The notes below the pieces were generated by a model. It saw only the letters and a list, made by a program, of their open reading frames with translations. It ran no database searches and was not told the origin of the DNA. The position numbers and the translations under genes are program-made. A DNA stretch of 64,000 bases from Agelas oroides (Eukaryota; Porifera; Demospongiae; Agelasida; Agelasidae), in the NCBI GenBank assembly GCA_949130485.1, contig OX422186.1, positions 5,926,792 through 5,990,791 on the forward strand. The letters are read 5' to 3'. Below, piece by piece: positions 1 through 10,400 of this stretch; within the stretch, counting starts at the first letter, position 1, and each line of letters begins with the position of its first letter.

Positions 1-1189
1 GGTCCCACTTGTCTTGCATGATGTGGAATATGGACACACTGCGCAAAATCAAAAGTATAGTGGGCATACTCTAGTGGTATATCTCGATTATCTGCTAGAG
101 TAGTTGCAGCCTGCTCCATTGATGTAAGATAGTAGTCCCGTTCTTCTTGAGCTGCTTCGAGATGGGTAGTGAAGGCAGCAGTAAGTTTCACCTTTTCCTC
201 TTCATGAGTTGCATCCTTTAGCTGGGTTCGAAAGCCCTCGCAAACGGCACATACATCTGTTCGCGGTGTCATAAAGATGATGTCTGCCAAGCACCTCTTC
301 CACATATTGACAAATGATTTGTAAGCAAGGAACCTGACGTGCGTATCCTTCAACTGACACGCCTCAACATACTTTAAATGGACAATTTTGTAGTTGAGAG
401 AAGCTGGTAGGTAAATGGGAGGGTTGCTTGCTCTTCCACTCCGTGCTGCTGGCTGTGGAATGCCATAACATTCGGCAAAATTCCGAATGAAATGCGCAGC
501 ATCACTGACGACTTCAAACGGGTAAGTAGTAGCTGGCATGTGACCTACCAGGCCATGTTCTCTTGGCACTGGATCATTAGCCCTCAAATTTTTTGGGAGA
601 TTTTTCAGTTGTTTGGTTCCAAGGTCATGCAAGAACAGAAAGCCATCCTTGCATACAAGTCGATCATCAAAACAATACCCACAGGTAACACGTTTATGTT
701 TTCCAGGCTTTGATTGTCGTGCATGCTGAATAGAATCACTAGATTTAGAGATAGCATGAAGCTTGCCAAGAATCAGCATTTCTTTTTCTGATTTTGTCAT
801 CTCATAGAGCGAAAGATGAAACCTACAAATTTCATCTGTATTAAATTGGGTGAGGCACGCGTCAGCACATGAGCACCCCTCAGTCACCCTTCTATTAATT
901 GCAGAATAGACGGGGTCATTCTCCTGAGATACTAACCCTACACTTGTACTTGTACTTGCCAATGACTCTTCCTCAAGATTTTCACGTGCAACTATTGAAA
1001 TACGTTGCTGTAGCTCACATTCGGGTAGAATACCGTGATCTCCGAGCTCCTCGCCTTCGCTCTCCAAATCTTCACCGCTTGCCGACGTTAACAGTGGTTG
1101 CTCGCTCAGTCCATAAAATTCTTCGTCATCGCTTTCGAGCTGCGCAGCTTCCTCCTCTGTTAAACCGAACAATATCTGATGGCTCATGA
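1..1189 (-). CDS. Transposase-like ORF, 3' end off window
   Basis: Reading the minus strand from the ATG at 1187-1189 gives about 396 codons without a stop, ending only at the window edge, so the C-terminus is missing. The N-terminal 60 residues are acidic (EEEAAQLESDDEEF). Cysteine pairs follow: CSCADAC near residue 107, CGYC near 169 and CAVC near 319. The last visible part reads YAHYTFDFAQCVHIPHHA. From memory, YSFDFAQ(Q)VH followed by a GP(I/L)YF-type segment marks a large dispersed ORF family in cnidarian and sponge genomes that I believe is transposon-encoded; the family name is not certain. The open frame over 1.2 kb, next to a badly broken neighbour at 2.0-5.4 kb, suggests a recent or constrained copy. 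The function is inferred only. It could also be a domesticated gene. Confidence 0.6.
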
Positions 1190-1996
1190 TAGGGTAGCCG
1201 ATATGAATAATTAATTATCGTACGTGACGAAACGTGACGTAAATTTTGTGGATATTCGAGTTCCGCGAGCATCCGCGGTATGCGCATTTCTCTGCAAAAC
1301 TCTGAAACTTCACCCCGTTTCTCTCTTGGAGTCCTCTGTATACTTTTGTAAACTACGGAAATAGATTCTGTAGCTACGGAGCTTCACGTCGATGCCATTT
1401 TCGAGGGGGTTGTCGACTAGTCTTTCGGTGCCGACGCTCGAGTTCATTCGGTACCGACGCTAGACCAATGAAGGGGCGGCAGAGAAAGGAGAGTGCAGTG
1501 AGAGAAAACTCAGAAACAGAGGGTTCCTCACCTGTCAAGGCCCAAGTGGACAACCCATACTAACAGGTTTGTGCGGGAATGGGATCAACCAAAGGGTAGA
1601 ACCACCTCTACTACTGCCAAACTTGCCGGTTGGTAGCCATTCAATGGAGAATTTGTGTCTCCAGCTCACATAGAATAAGTTTTTGTGGCTGTATATAGGC
1701 CAAAACGTTAGGATAGATACTACATCCACTACTAGTTATGTAGCTAGTACCTTTTGTCGATTGAAAGGCTTGTGTTAGCTTCTAGTCTGTCTATCATTTA
1801 CAGGTATTGCGGTAGTGAAGCCTACTAGACTGGTCAATGGTGGCCCTTACTCATGAAAACCATGCTATATAGATCTATCTCACCAGAAGGTTGTGTTGTT
1901 TGGTGTTTGAACAAAGTTCCGTTGTATTTCATAGAGCAGAACCACCTGAAAAATAACACTTAAAAACACCACTATTAATTATTCATAATGTTACAG
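1190..1996. other. Non-coding leader and intergenic region
   Basis: No convincing coding sequence is seen. It contains the AT-rich 5' flank of the minus-strand ORF that starts at 1189. The segment TAGGGTAGCC at 1190-1199 reappears inverted near 5635-5646. The rest is unremarkable. Confidence 0.4.
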
Positions 1997-2315
1997 TCAT
2001 AATACAAGTAATGAATCGTCCTCTAAATCTTCCAGTAGATTATAAAAATAATGTTCACTATCCCCATTATAAACTACTTCATGTAACCTACTATCACTAT
2101 TGAATGAAACAACATAGCCTTCATACCACTGTACTTCCCCATCCTCATTAAATTTTTGCTTGATTCGGTTCCCAACCAAAAGTTCTGGACTGTTCACAAA
2201 GTCTAATTTTTGTTTTTTAGCAGTTGGGGGTTCGTCATGTTCTAAGCTGGTCATCAAATGGATGTAGTCTGCTTTTAGCTCATTATAAGTTTTAGGTTTA
2301 CGGTTTGCTGAAAAT
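1997..2315 (-). CDS. Tudor/spindlin-like C-terminal segment
   Basis: The frame runs from a TTTTCAG acceptor-like site into FSANRKPKTYNELKADYIHL and then a small beta-rich domain. The core is VGNRIKQKF, QWYEGYVVSF and EVVYNGDSEHYFY, ending LEDLEDDSLLVL. This spacing of aromatic and acidic residues is seen in Tudor-like modules that bind methyl-lysine in other proteins. Binding here is only inferred. It is the 3' end of the broken gene above. Only about 10 bases separate it from the previous frame's stop, too little for a normal intron, so a frameshift is likely. Confidence 0.45.
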
Positions 2316-5300
2316 GGTACAACTTTTCACTTATTTGTCATTGCGTGCCGTTTAAGAAGATTTTTTATGAGTTTCAATTTCTCAGCTTCGCATTCCTTTC
2401 TATTTAATCGCTTTTCTTCAATATCTTGAATAGCATTTTCTAGTTCCTGTTCTGAGGTAATAACTGGGATACTCTCAAGTTTCTCCATAGCAGATTTAGC
2501 TCTTATCTCTTTTTGATGTGCCTTTTCCAAATCATTTTTACGTTTCTCTATCCTTTTTCTTTGCACTTCTATCTCTATTTCCTGGTTCTGTTTCTGCACA
2601 GCTCGCCTTTCTGACGCTGCTAAGTCTATAACCGTGTCCTTATCAACTGTTTCTAGCCACTCTATGGTTTTATTGCGCTTGCCTTCAATAAGCGCACTTT
2701 TTGTGTGCTGCTTGGCATTTACAAGTGGTGCTGTTAGCCAATCATTGAGGCCCAACAAACTCTCACATATATCATTGTGTGGTTTCAACTCTCTCAGAAT
2801 TTGTTGGATGTTGTCGTCTGGAGCCCAATACTTTCCCCCTGGAAGCTGGTCCTTTTTGTAATTGGTGAGTTTGTCTTTCATTGCTGCAGCTGCTGCTGCA
2901 ATGCGGGGTAAAAGTATGGAATCATCCCATTCATTGTGTGCAAGGAGGTATTTATAAATAATGGTAGCGTCTCTATGTTTTCTGTGGTTTGTCTTTTTTG
3001 AATCTGAGTAGAGTCTTTCTTCAGATGGGAAGGCTTTGTAGTAAGGGTTGAGTGCCTGTTCAGGATGCTGTGCAAGCTCTCCTAGGCTGATTTGCAACTC
3101 TAGATAGTGTGTATTCATGTCAAGAACATTCTCTGAAAAGGTCATTTGATTTGATTAGCATCATTAAATCGGCATAAATGTGGTAAAAGAATAAGCCATC
3201 AAGTTGTAATTGCGCAAGCTCTGAATCATTATTTAATTTTTTTTTGTAAATCCTGTTCAAGCTTATTTAATGTCTTAGTTGTAGATAGCTGGTCAAGATA
3301 TTCAGCTGCTATGGGCGCTAGATAAAAAGCTCGTGCTACGTTAGAAGCCTACTACCAACTTGCCTCTGCAGCTTGATAGTTGCTGCTTGTTTATACTTTG
3401 TCTCCCTGTCAGCATTTCCATACTTTTCAGCTTGGATACGAAGGAAGTCAGGAAAATCTAATACTCCATGTCCATATTCTGGCGTCCCATGTTTTCCGAA
3501 GACTTTGCAGAACTCATGAACAAAGCGATCTCCTGGCTCATAGTCTCGGAAGCTGCTTTCTGTGTCTTCGGTAGCTTCCTTGTAAAACTGCCTGACTCCT
3601 GCATTCTGAGCCTTACGCAGATTCACCCCCAGGTGCATGCCACAGAAATTCTGCACAAGGTGAGTTGTAGGGTTTTCCCTTGAGGGCTCTCCAAATCTGT
3701 CTCTGTCCTGCACTCTACGCTCCTCAAGCAATTTGTTCAAGTGTTTCTGGGTTGATGCTCCATCTGAACCAGATGATGCTATGGAATTCCAATTTATGTT
3801 ATTTGCACCATTCAGTTTGAGTTTGTGGGCAAGTTCTCTAAGTCGGTTTAGTTCGCGATCAATGTGTTCTACCACAGAATCAGCTGTTCCATCTGGAACT
3901 TCACCTACACTTAAACATAGATCATTAACTGCAATACTATTCAATTTTTGCTGATTGAGAGTAGTACCATCTGTGTTCAGGTGCTTTTGTGATGCATCAG
4001 CTAAAACTGTAGCCTTGTGAATGTCATTTACTGTAGGAAGTTCTTGACTACGCATGTATGTATAGTACAGCTGCTCGCTTTGGAAGTTTTAGAGACTCTA
4101 CATTAACTGAAGGAATCATGGATTTTAAGACAGCTTTAATTATCTTAGCTATTTTTGCAGGTGTAATTTGCATTGTCAAAAGCTTATAGTATAGCTCTCG
4201 GACTCCATTAGAGTAACGTTTTCCATTGGTAGTTGTGACAACAAATTGCTCTAACTCTTGGCCGTCCTGTTTCTCATTGTAGGTCATGCCATCAACTTGG
4301 CCCAGCTCTTCCTCTAATTGAGTGATATTTTCTTGAAGAGACTGATTTTCTTCTATAAGTCTGGCAACCATTTCCTGCAGCTCTTCATGCTCACCCTTGA
4401 GGTGAGAAGATACTCTTTGTTCTGCCTCCAGTTGTAGTTTTGTGGCCTCTAAACCAGATGCAGTCTGAGTAAGGGCTGCTGTGGCTTCTGAAACCTCAAG
4501 TTGAAGGTTTTCTATTGTTGTTTTAGCTGTATATAATTTATTCTGTACTTCGTGTAGTCGTTTGTCCTTCCGTTTGTCTCTCCTGTCAACATTTTTCTTT
4601 AAATAGTGTGGGTTTGAGGTGGATGGAGTTTGTGGGAGCTTGTTTCCGTTACATGAAGGTGATTTTGTTGGACTAACTCTTGCTTTGTAATAGGTCATGG
4701 GAGTGTCTAGATTCTTCTTGTGTGTTCTTAACATATTTTCTATCACTCGGTATGCATTGTCTGCTCTGTATGCTTTTAGCTGTGGATCAATGTTTACGTA
4801 GATGGCTCCTATTTCACATTTACTTAGTTTTCTATCCTGCTTTAGGTGGGAGTGCAGCTCAGAATAGAACCTCCTTGTTGGAACTTGGGAAAGCTACCAG
4901 TGTTTCCCTGAAGGGTTGTCAACTACTTTGTCCAGAACAGAAGTAGTCAAACCTTCCTGCTCAAGGACTGCTGTTCCTAAATAGAAATTATTAACAGGAT
5001 TCTGTCATTTTGGTTTGCTCTATGGATTTATATACTTATATATTTATGTGTGCATACCTTTACGATCTCTTGTCACACGTTGTATCCAAGTCCGAGCAAG
5101 ATAGCTTTTGAGCTCATCTCCTTTTAGAGCCTTAGTCGGTAGCTGCAGTCGATCTACAGTCTGGTAGAAACGGCCAGGTCGCTGAATCGAAATTGCTGGG
5201 TAGAGTTTGGTCACCCATTTTGCCAATAGTTCTTGTGGACCTGAACAGGGCACCTCAGGGTGCCTCTGCCAGTAATCCAGCTGGTCAGCATGACCCTTCA

Positions 5301-5373
5301 GATCCAACAGAGTTTTATAGGTTGGGAATCTATTCGCACTAGCTTCAAAACTAACAGGTAAAGGGATATCCAT
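1997..5373 (-). pseudogene. Coiled-coil / DGT-motif gene, broken
   Basis: Collinear minus-strand segments make one gene of roughly 900 codons. Segment 1 (5058-5373) starts MDIPLPVSFEASANRF and ends at a GTATGC donor in phase 1. Segment 2 (about 4990-4050) has an acceptor after TTTAG, one in-frame TAG at 4894-4896 and then a long coiled coil (KLYTAKTTIENLQLEV...). Near 4075 the frame changes by one base. Segment 3 (about 4075-3350) has HLNTDGTTLNQQKLNS and then a FCGMHLGVNL motif. Segment 4 (3145-2327) has QLPGGKYWAPDD, NKTIEWLE and a Lys/Glu-rich coiled coil. Segment 5 (about 2315-1997) is a small WYEGYVVSF...VVYNGDSEHYFYNLLEDL domain resembling Tudor/spindlin-like folds. I recognise the architecture as a dispersed, unnamed marine-invertebrate ORF family, probably transposon-linked (inference). 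The TAG and the frameshifts mean this copy is decayed, unless they are assembly errors. Confidence 0.6.
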
Positions 5374-5915
5374 TTTATTCCGTGCAACACAGCTGTTTTG
5401 TAATCTCGCGGGAAATATGCGGTACTATTTTGAACCAATCACAACGTTAATCGAAGTCACATGAAACTGCACCACAAGATGGCGACAGAACGTGCGACGT
5501 GTCAACTACAGCGCGATCCTGTTCACTGAAGCAACTGAACTTGTACCTTCATAACAAAGTTATAGTTTAGTGAATGTCAGTGAGTAACTTTGAGACAACT
5601 TTAGAGTAAATCTGTTGATATAGATTTTTTGTTTGGCTACCCTACTCATGATGGCAAGTTGCTGACAAAATTGCTAGCACGTTGTTCATTTCCGCGATTC
5701 TGTAATGCACGGAAGATTACGAAATTTCTCACTGTACCGTATATCTAATTGTTCGTGTTTTTCGAAAAATGCGAAAAGATTTTTGCACAATACTTTGCAG
5801 CGAAGCAGAACATAAGTAGATCAGTCATTTGCAAGTGAAAGTTGAGTTTTACACCTTTTGACCATTTTTACTCGTACTGCAAATATAGTAGTTTCACCCT
5901 AAGGACCCTTTCTAT
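5374..5915. other. 5' flank of DGT-motif gene; no gene seen
   Basis: Upstream of the ATG at 5371-5373. No coding potential is recognised. GGCTACCCTACTCATGATGG at 5635-5654 is a near inverted copy of the leader at 1183-1199. Confidence 0.4.
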
Positions 5916-5992
5916 TTGCCATGGCTCACTGATGATGTACATGCAGTGCTAATTGTAGCTTGCCAGTGTCCCTACCACCTCTACTATTACAC

Positions 5993-5993
5993 G

Positions 5994-6089
<96 letters not shown>

Positions 6090-6104
6090 CACACACACAC
6101 AATC
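5993..6104. repeat. (AC)n microsatellite
   Basis: About 50 AC units with rare interruptions (ACGC at the start, ATGC near 6087). Confidence 0.98.
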
Positions 6105-6306
6105 CTTAGTTTTTCTACATGTTGGAAAGTGCACTATACAGTACATGTACAAACAATCCCAGCCTTAACTCACACTTTATAATGTCACCAGTACAGCTCT
6201 CTAGTTGTGTGGAATTACTCATCACCCAGGAGAAGAAACACTCACTTTCCTCTAGCTTGATAGTCAGCATCTATAGCAGGAAAAAAAAAAGAAGAAATAC
6301 ATATGC

Positions 6307-6546
6307 GACAGTCCTGTGTAGAAATCGAAGTTTATTCTGTCACGTATTTTGATCGCATTGCCGCGTTCAAAGTGCCATACCGCTGAACTTCCATTAAGGA
6401 AGGGGGGGGGGAGCTCATACATGCTTCGTAGATGCGTGAATATCTAATAAACTCACGAAGTGCATATGAGCCCCGCCCTTAACGGAAGTTCAGCGATATC
6501 AAAATACATAGCGGAATAATCTTCGATTTCTACACGGGATTGCCAC
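6307..6546. mobile_element. Palindromic MITE, TIR TGTAGAAATCGAAG
   Basis: GTCCTGTGTAGAAATCGAAG at the left is matched inverted by CTTCGATTTCTACACGGGAT at the right. The interior also folds back (CGCTGAACTTCC near 6383 versus GGAAGTTCAGCG near 6485). A diverged relative lies at about 11715-11860. Confidence 0.75.
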
Positions 6547-6560
6547 ATATACTGATTTAA

Positions 6561-7066
6561 CCCTTTAAACTCTATAGTGCACTTTTGGTTACATCATACT
6601 GCACACTGCGCAGAAAAGATAGTCTCTGCGCACTGTGCGCATGGTTCTGCGTCAGCAGAAAGGGTGGGACAGGGGGAGGTGGGTGGGGTCACCCGCAGGA
6701 TGACATGCACATGGTGGCTGCTAGGCTTGGCTGTCAAAGCGCCATGGTTGGGATCGGGTGGGCCAATTGCTGCCCTGGCGGCATGGACAGGCTTAGAAAA
6801 CGCTACTCTCACCTTGTAGGGGGTTCATTTCTGGCAGGGAAGCCTGCTTGGGCTCAGACCGGGTGTTTGACAACCGAAAGTGCTGACTATTGCATGCTCG
6901 TTAATGAGTGGGCATGGTCAAGGTCACGAGTCTGCTTACTAAGGCTGGAAGTGGAGTTGGGTTCAGTTTTGGAGTCAGAGCTTGGACAGAAATGGAGATA
7001 CGGTGCATTAAAGGCATGTATAGGCTAAAACTAGTCTCGAGTGGAAAAAAGTTAGGGTTTAAAGGG
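6561..7066. mobile_element. piggyBac-type MITE, copy 1
   Basis: The element is bounded by TTAA at 6557-6560 and CTAA (one change) at 7067-7070. Its ends are CCCTTTAAAC and GTTTAAAGGG. The interior matches the element at 12846-13345, for example GCAGAAAGGGTGGGA. TTAA targets with CCC...GGG ends are typical of the piggyBac superfamily. No transposase is present. Confidence 0.85.
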
Positions 7067-7335
7067 CTAAGAGTTGGCTGAAACGTATCTTGAGCAATAG
7101 AGTTATTCTGCACAACATTTAGAACAGCCATTTTAAAGAAGATGTGGTTCATTGGTTGTTTATGCCTGCATCTCAAGAGCTCATTACATTACACCCCCTC
7201 CTTCTTTATTTTTTGTCAGAGAGCGCCTGGGAAAAAGGCTAAGTCTAATTGTCTGCCTTAAATACTTGACAAAGACAGAGGCTGCATAAACCCACTCTGA
7301 GTAGTGGCAATGGCAACAAAATTGCTAGAACTCAC

Positions 7336-7443
7336 CCCAGTTTTCACGTCTGCAGAGAACCAGTTTGGGATGTAGAGCTTTTCCTGCCTCTTCTTCACTT
7401 CCTCGTCCAGGTCCACTTTACCAAGGCTTTCCTCCTTACAGGC
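7336..7443 (-). CDS. WDR48: WDR48 exon 11, last exon seen
   Basis: Encodes [20 protein letters not shown] and [16 protein letters not shown], 36 codons in phase 0. Ends at GGG|GTGAGT, so another exon is expected toward lower coordinates but none is recognisable in this window. Confidence 0.92.
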
Positions 7444-10400
7444 CTTGTGGGAGGAGAAAGGCGGAAAAAATTAAGGAGATAAAGGAGTAGAGATGAGTAA
7501 AGGGGGAGGAGAGGAAGGGTGAGAGGGGAGAAAGGGAGGGAGGGAAGGGGTGTGCTTCAAGTGACACACCACGTTATACACATTCATGCATTCTGTACAC
7601 CTGACAATTTAGGGCCATGCCTACTACTTACTTGCTCCAGTACATCTACTTATGCTCTCCCTTACATGGAGCACATCCCAGACTTCAACCTCTCCATTGG
7701 AGTCTCTGGTCAGCACCTGCTGCTTGTTGCTTGCAACACGGTACTCCTTGATACTGCTGCCACCTGTTGAGAGGGATAAACTGTGTAAGAGATTAGCACA
7801 TACTCCCATTCCAACTTCCCTATCTCTTACTTCCTTCTCCTCTCCATCCCTTCCTGTCCCCCATTCTTCCCTCTCCCCTCTCTCTCCTCTTACCCATTCA
7901 GTGTCATCCCAAGTCAAAGCATCAAGAAACTGAAGATGCATAATACAGTGCATGTACACAATTCTTCCCTATGATGCATGGGGATACACGTAACCTTGTC
8001 TTTGGCCCCAAATGAAAGGCTGGTTTCAGTCCTTCATTTATGGTATCAGTTTTTATGCTATGAATCTACAGGACTCCATGTGATTATAAGCACGTGTGAG
8101 AATAACTGAAACTACATTGCAAGCACATACTCATCTGAGGGTATATATAAGTAACTTCAAGTGGCACATGGTCAAGTGTGCCATCTGTATTTGAGTTCCA
8201 AATGCAAGGCCATGGTGAACAGTGTTGCAGTAATGTGCACTGGATGAATGGGATCCCAAGTTACATGAACACCTACAGCGTTTTTTTACTAACCAACAGC
8301 TAGCTGTATAGCTGTATTGCTGTTTTTAAAATCATTTAAGCTTCGGAACTTTGCACTGGAGGGGCATGAACATGGTCTCTAAGGTACATGCCACAAATGC
8401 ATATGCCAGTATGTACATGTATGTACGGATGGTATCTGCTTTTATGCTATGAATCTACAGGACTCCATGTGATTATAAGCACATGTGAGAATAACTGAAA
8501 CTACATTGCAGACCATTCTTCCTCCTCTCACCCAGGCCTCCACACATACAATACATTGTACGCAGTTCTTTTGGCTACATACATGTACATGAGTGTACCT
8601 GGTAGAGTGGTGATAGGTTTGGTAAAGCGAGGAGTAGGTTCATCAATGTCAGTGATCCCTGGATCCACCTCCTCTTCCTCCTCTTCTTCCACTTCCTCCC
8701 TTTCCCCTCCCTCCTGCATTGCAACAGTGTCCATGTTGACGGACTGAAACGTATAGAATAATAAGAAAGGACAAACGAGATTCCCTCCTAGGGTTGATAC
8801 TCATTAACAGACCCTGTTCATGCAATGCCTAAGTGAATCTTTACTGAGTATTATACTAGCAGGAGAAATACAAGTGCAATAAATTTGTTCTACCACGTCT
8901 CACCCATTTGTTGATGTGTGTGCTGGTGGTGGCAACCCAGAGGGACTGCTGGCTGTCCAGGGGGTCCAGTGCTAATGCCAGGATGGGCGACTCCTCACAA
9001 AACAGTAGAACACCCTCCTCACCACCTGCCACACAGACGGAGAGAAGAGAGGGATGCAGTTCACTGTGTACATGTGTACACTTTACTTAATCTAACCCTC
9101 CACCAACTCTCCCTGCCCAACATGTACTAGTGCCATCCATACGTAGTTCAATAGCACACTCCCTTCCCACACTAGCTCCTTTCACTATCAATTCAAAATC
9201 CTTACCAGATAAGGTGCAAGCGACACGTATACAATGTAGATGCAGATGCACTAAGGCATTGTCCATATTTTAACCCCAAACATATTTCTTCCCTTTCCAG
9301 ACTCTTCTTTGGGTACCAACTCTGATTTACAACAATCTTCCTCTTCCCCTCCCTCCCCCTCCCTCCCTCCCTCTCCTTCCCTCTCTCCCCTCACCAGAAT
9401 CTATCTCAGTGGCAAACACCTTTCCCTCCTTCCCCCCAGAGTAGAATGTGTTGAACTCCTCATCAACTGCCAGGGCCCACACCCCCTCCTCATGCATACG
9501 AAACGTTTCCACACAACGCTGTTGGCCCAGAGACCACAGCCGTACTGTGCCATCAGAGCTGCCTGACAGACACTGTTTATGTGTGTGCGCATGTGTGTAT
9601 ACAGGCAAAGATCACGTAAAGCGTGGACACAGTGTAGTCAAGCAACGTCATATATACTAATCTGCAACAGGTACTCATACCCGCGTCCCCAGACTTTCCA
9701 CCGTCCAGTTTTTGATTGCTTATAGTGTGCAAAAATGGAGAAGGCCTGGTCCATTTTATTACGTGAATGCCGCCAACGTCTACCGAGGTAGACAGGTGCT
9801 GGGGTCCCTATTCTTTGTAGTGTCTGTCCAAGTGCTAGAGTTCTGAACATTTGCGAAGCAGAAACCTTACCAGTTGCTGTTTAGGACGAAGAACGCATGC
9901 ACAAAATGCACTCTTTTGATTGGGGACCCCTCCCCCGTCACATGTAGGTAGACATTGATGTCATTCATGTGATAAAATAGACCAGGTCTTCCCCCTCTGT
10001 TTTTACATACTGCAAAGCAATCAAAAACTGGATGGTGGGAGGACTTGGAAATGATGCAACTGTACTCACAGATGATCCATCTCTGTTGAGGAGGAGAGCC
10101 CTAACGTTGTCGGTATGTCCCTTTAACTTCATCACCTTGGCACCGCTGCGAGGGTCCCACACACGAAGGAGCTGAGGAGGGAGGAAAAGGAGAGTTAGAT
10201 AAAGAGAGCTTTTCATCATGTGATCATACCAATCTTGAGCCGCCATCTGGGTGTACAGCATGTACAGCACCGTGTGTATGTCATCGGCACGATACGTGAT
10301 ATTGATTGAAAACCCCAATGGTAAGGATTCATACAGCTGTTTTTAACATGCATATCAGTTGTATAGTAGAAGCATCATAACTATACATGTACCTCTTCAT

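Noticed and set aside
5916..6182. Thr-His repeat ORFs over the AC tract
   Set aside because: Pure translation of an (AC)n microsatellite in several frames; no gene signals.
6577..7028. Overlapping ORFs in the first piggyBac-type MITE
   Set aside because: Not conserved in the second copy (frames break), so not coding.
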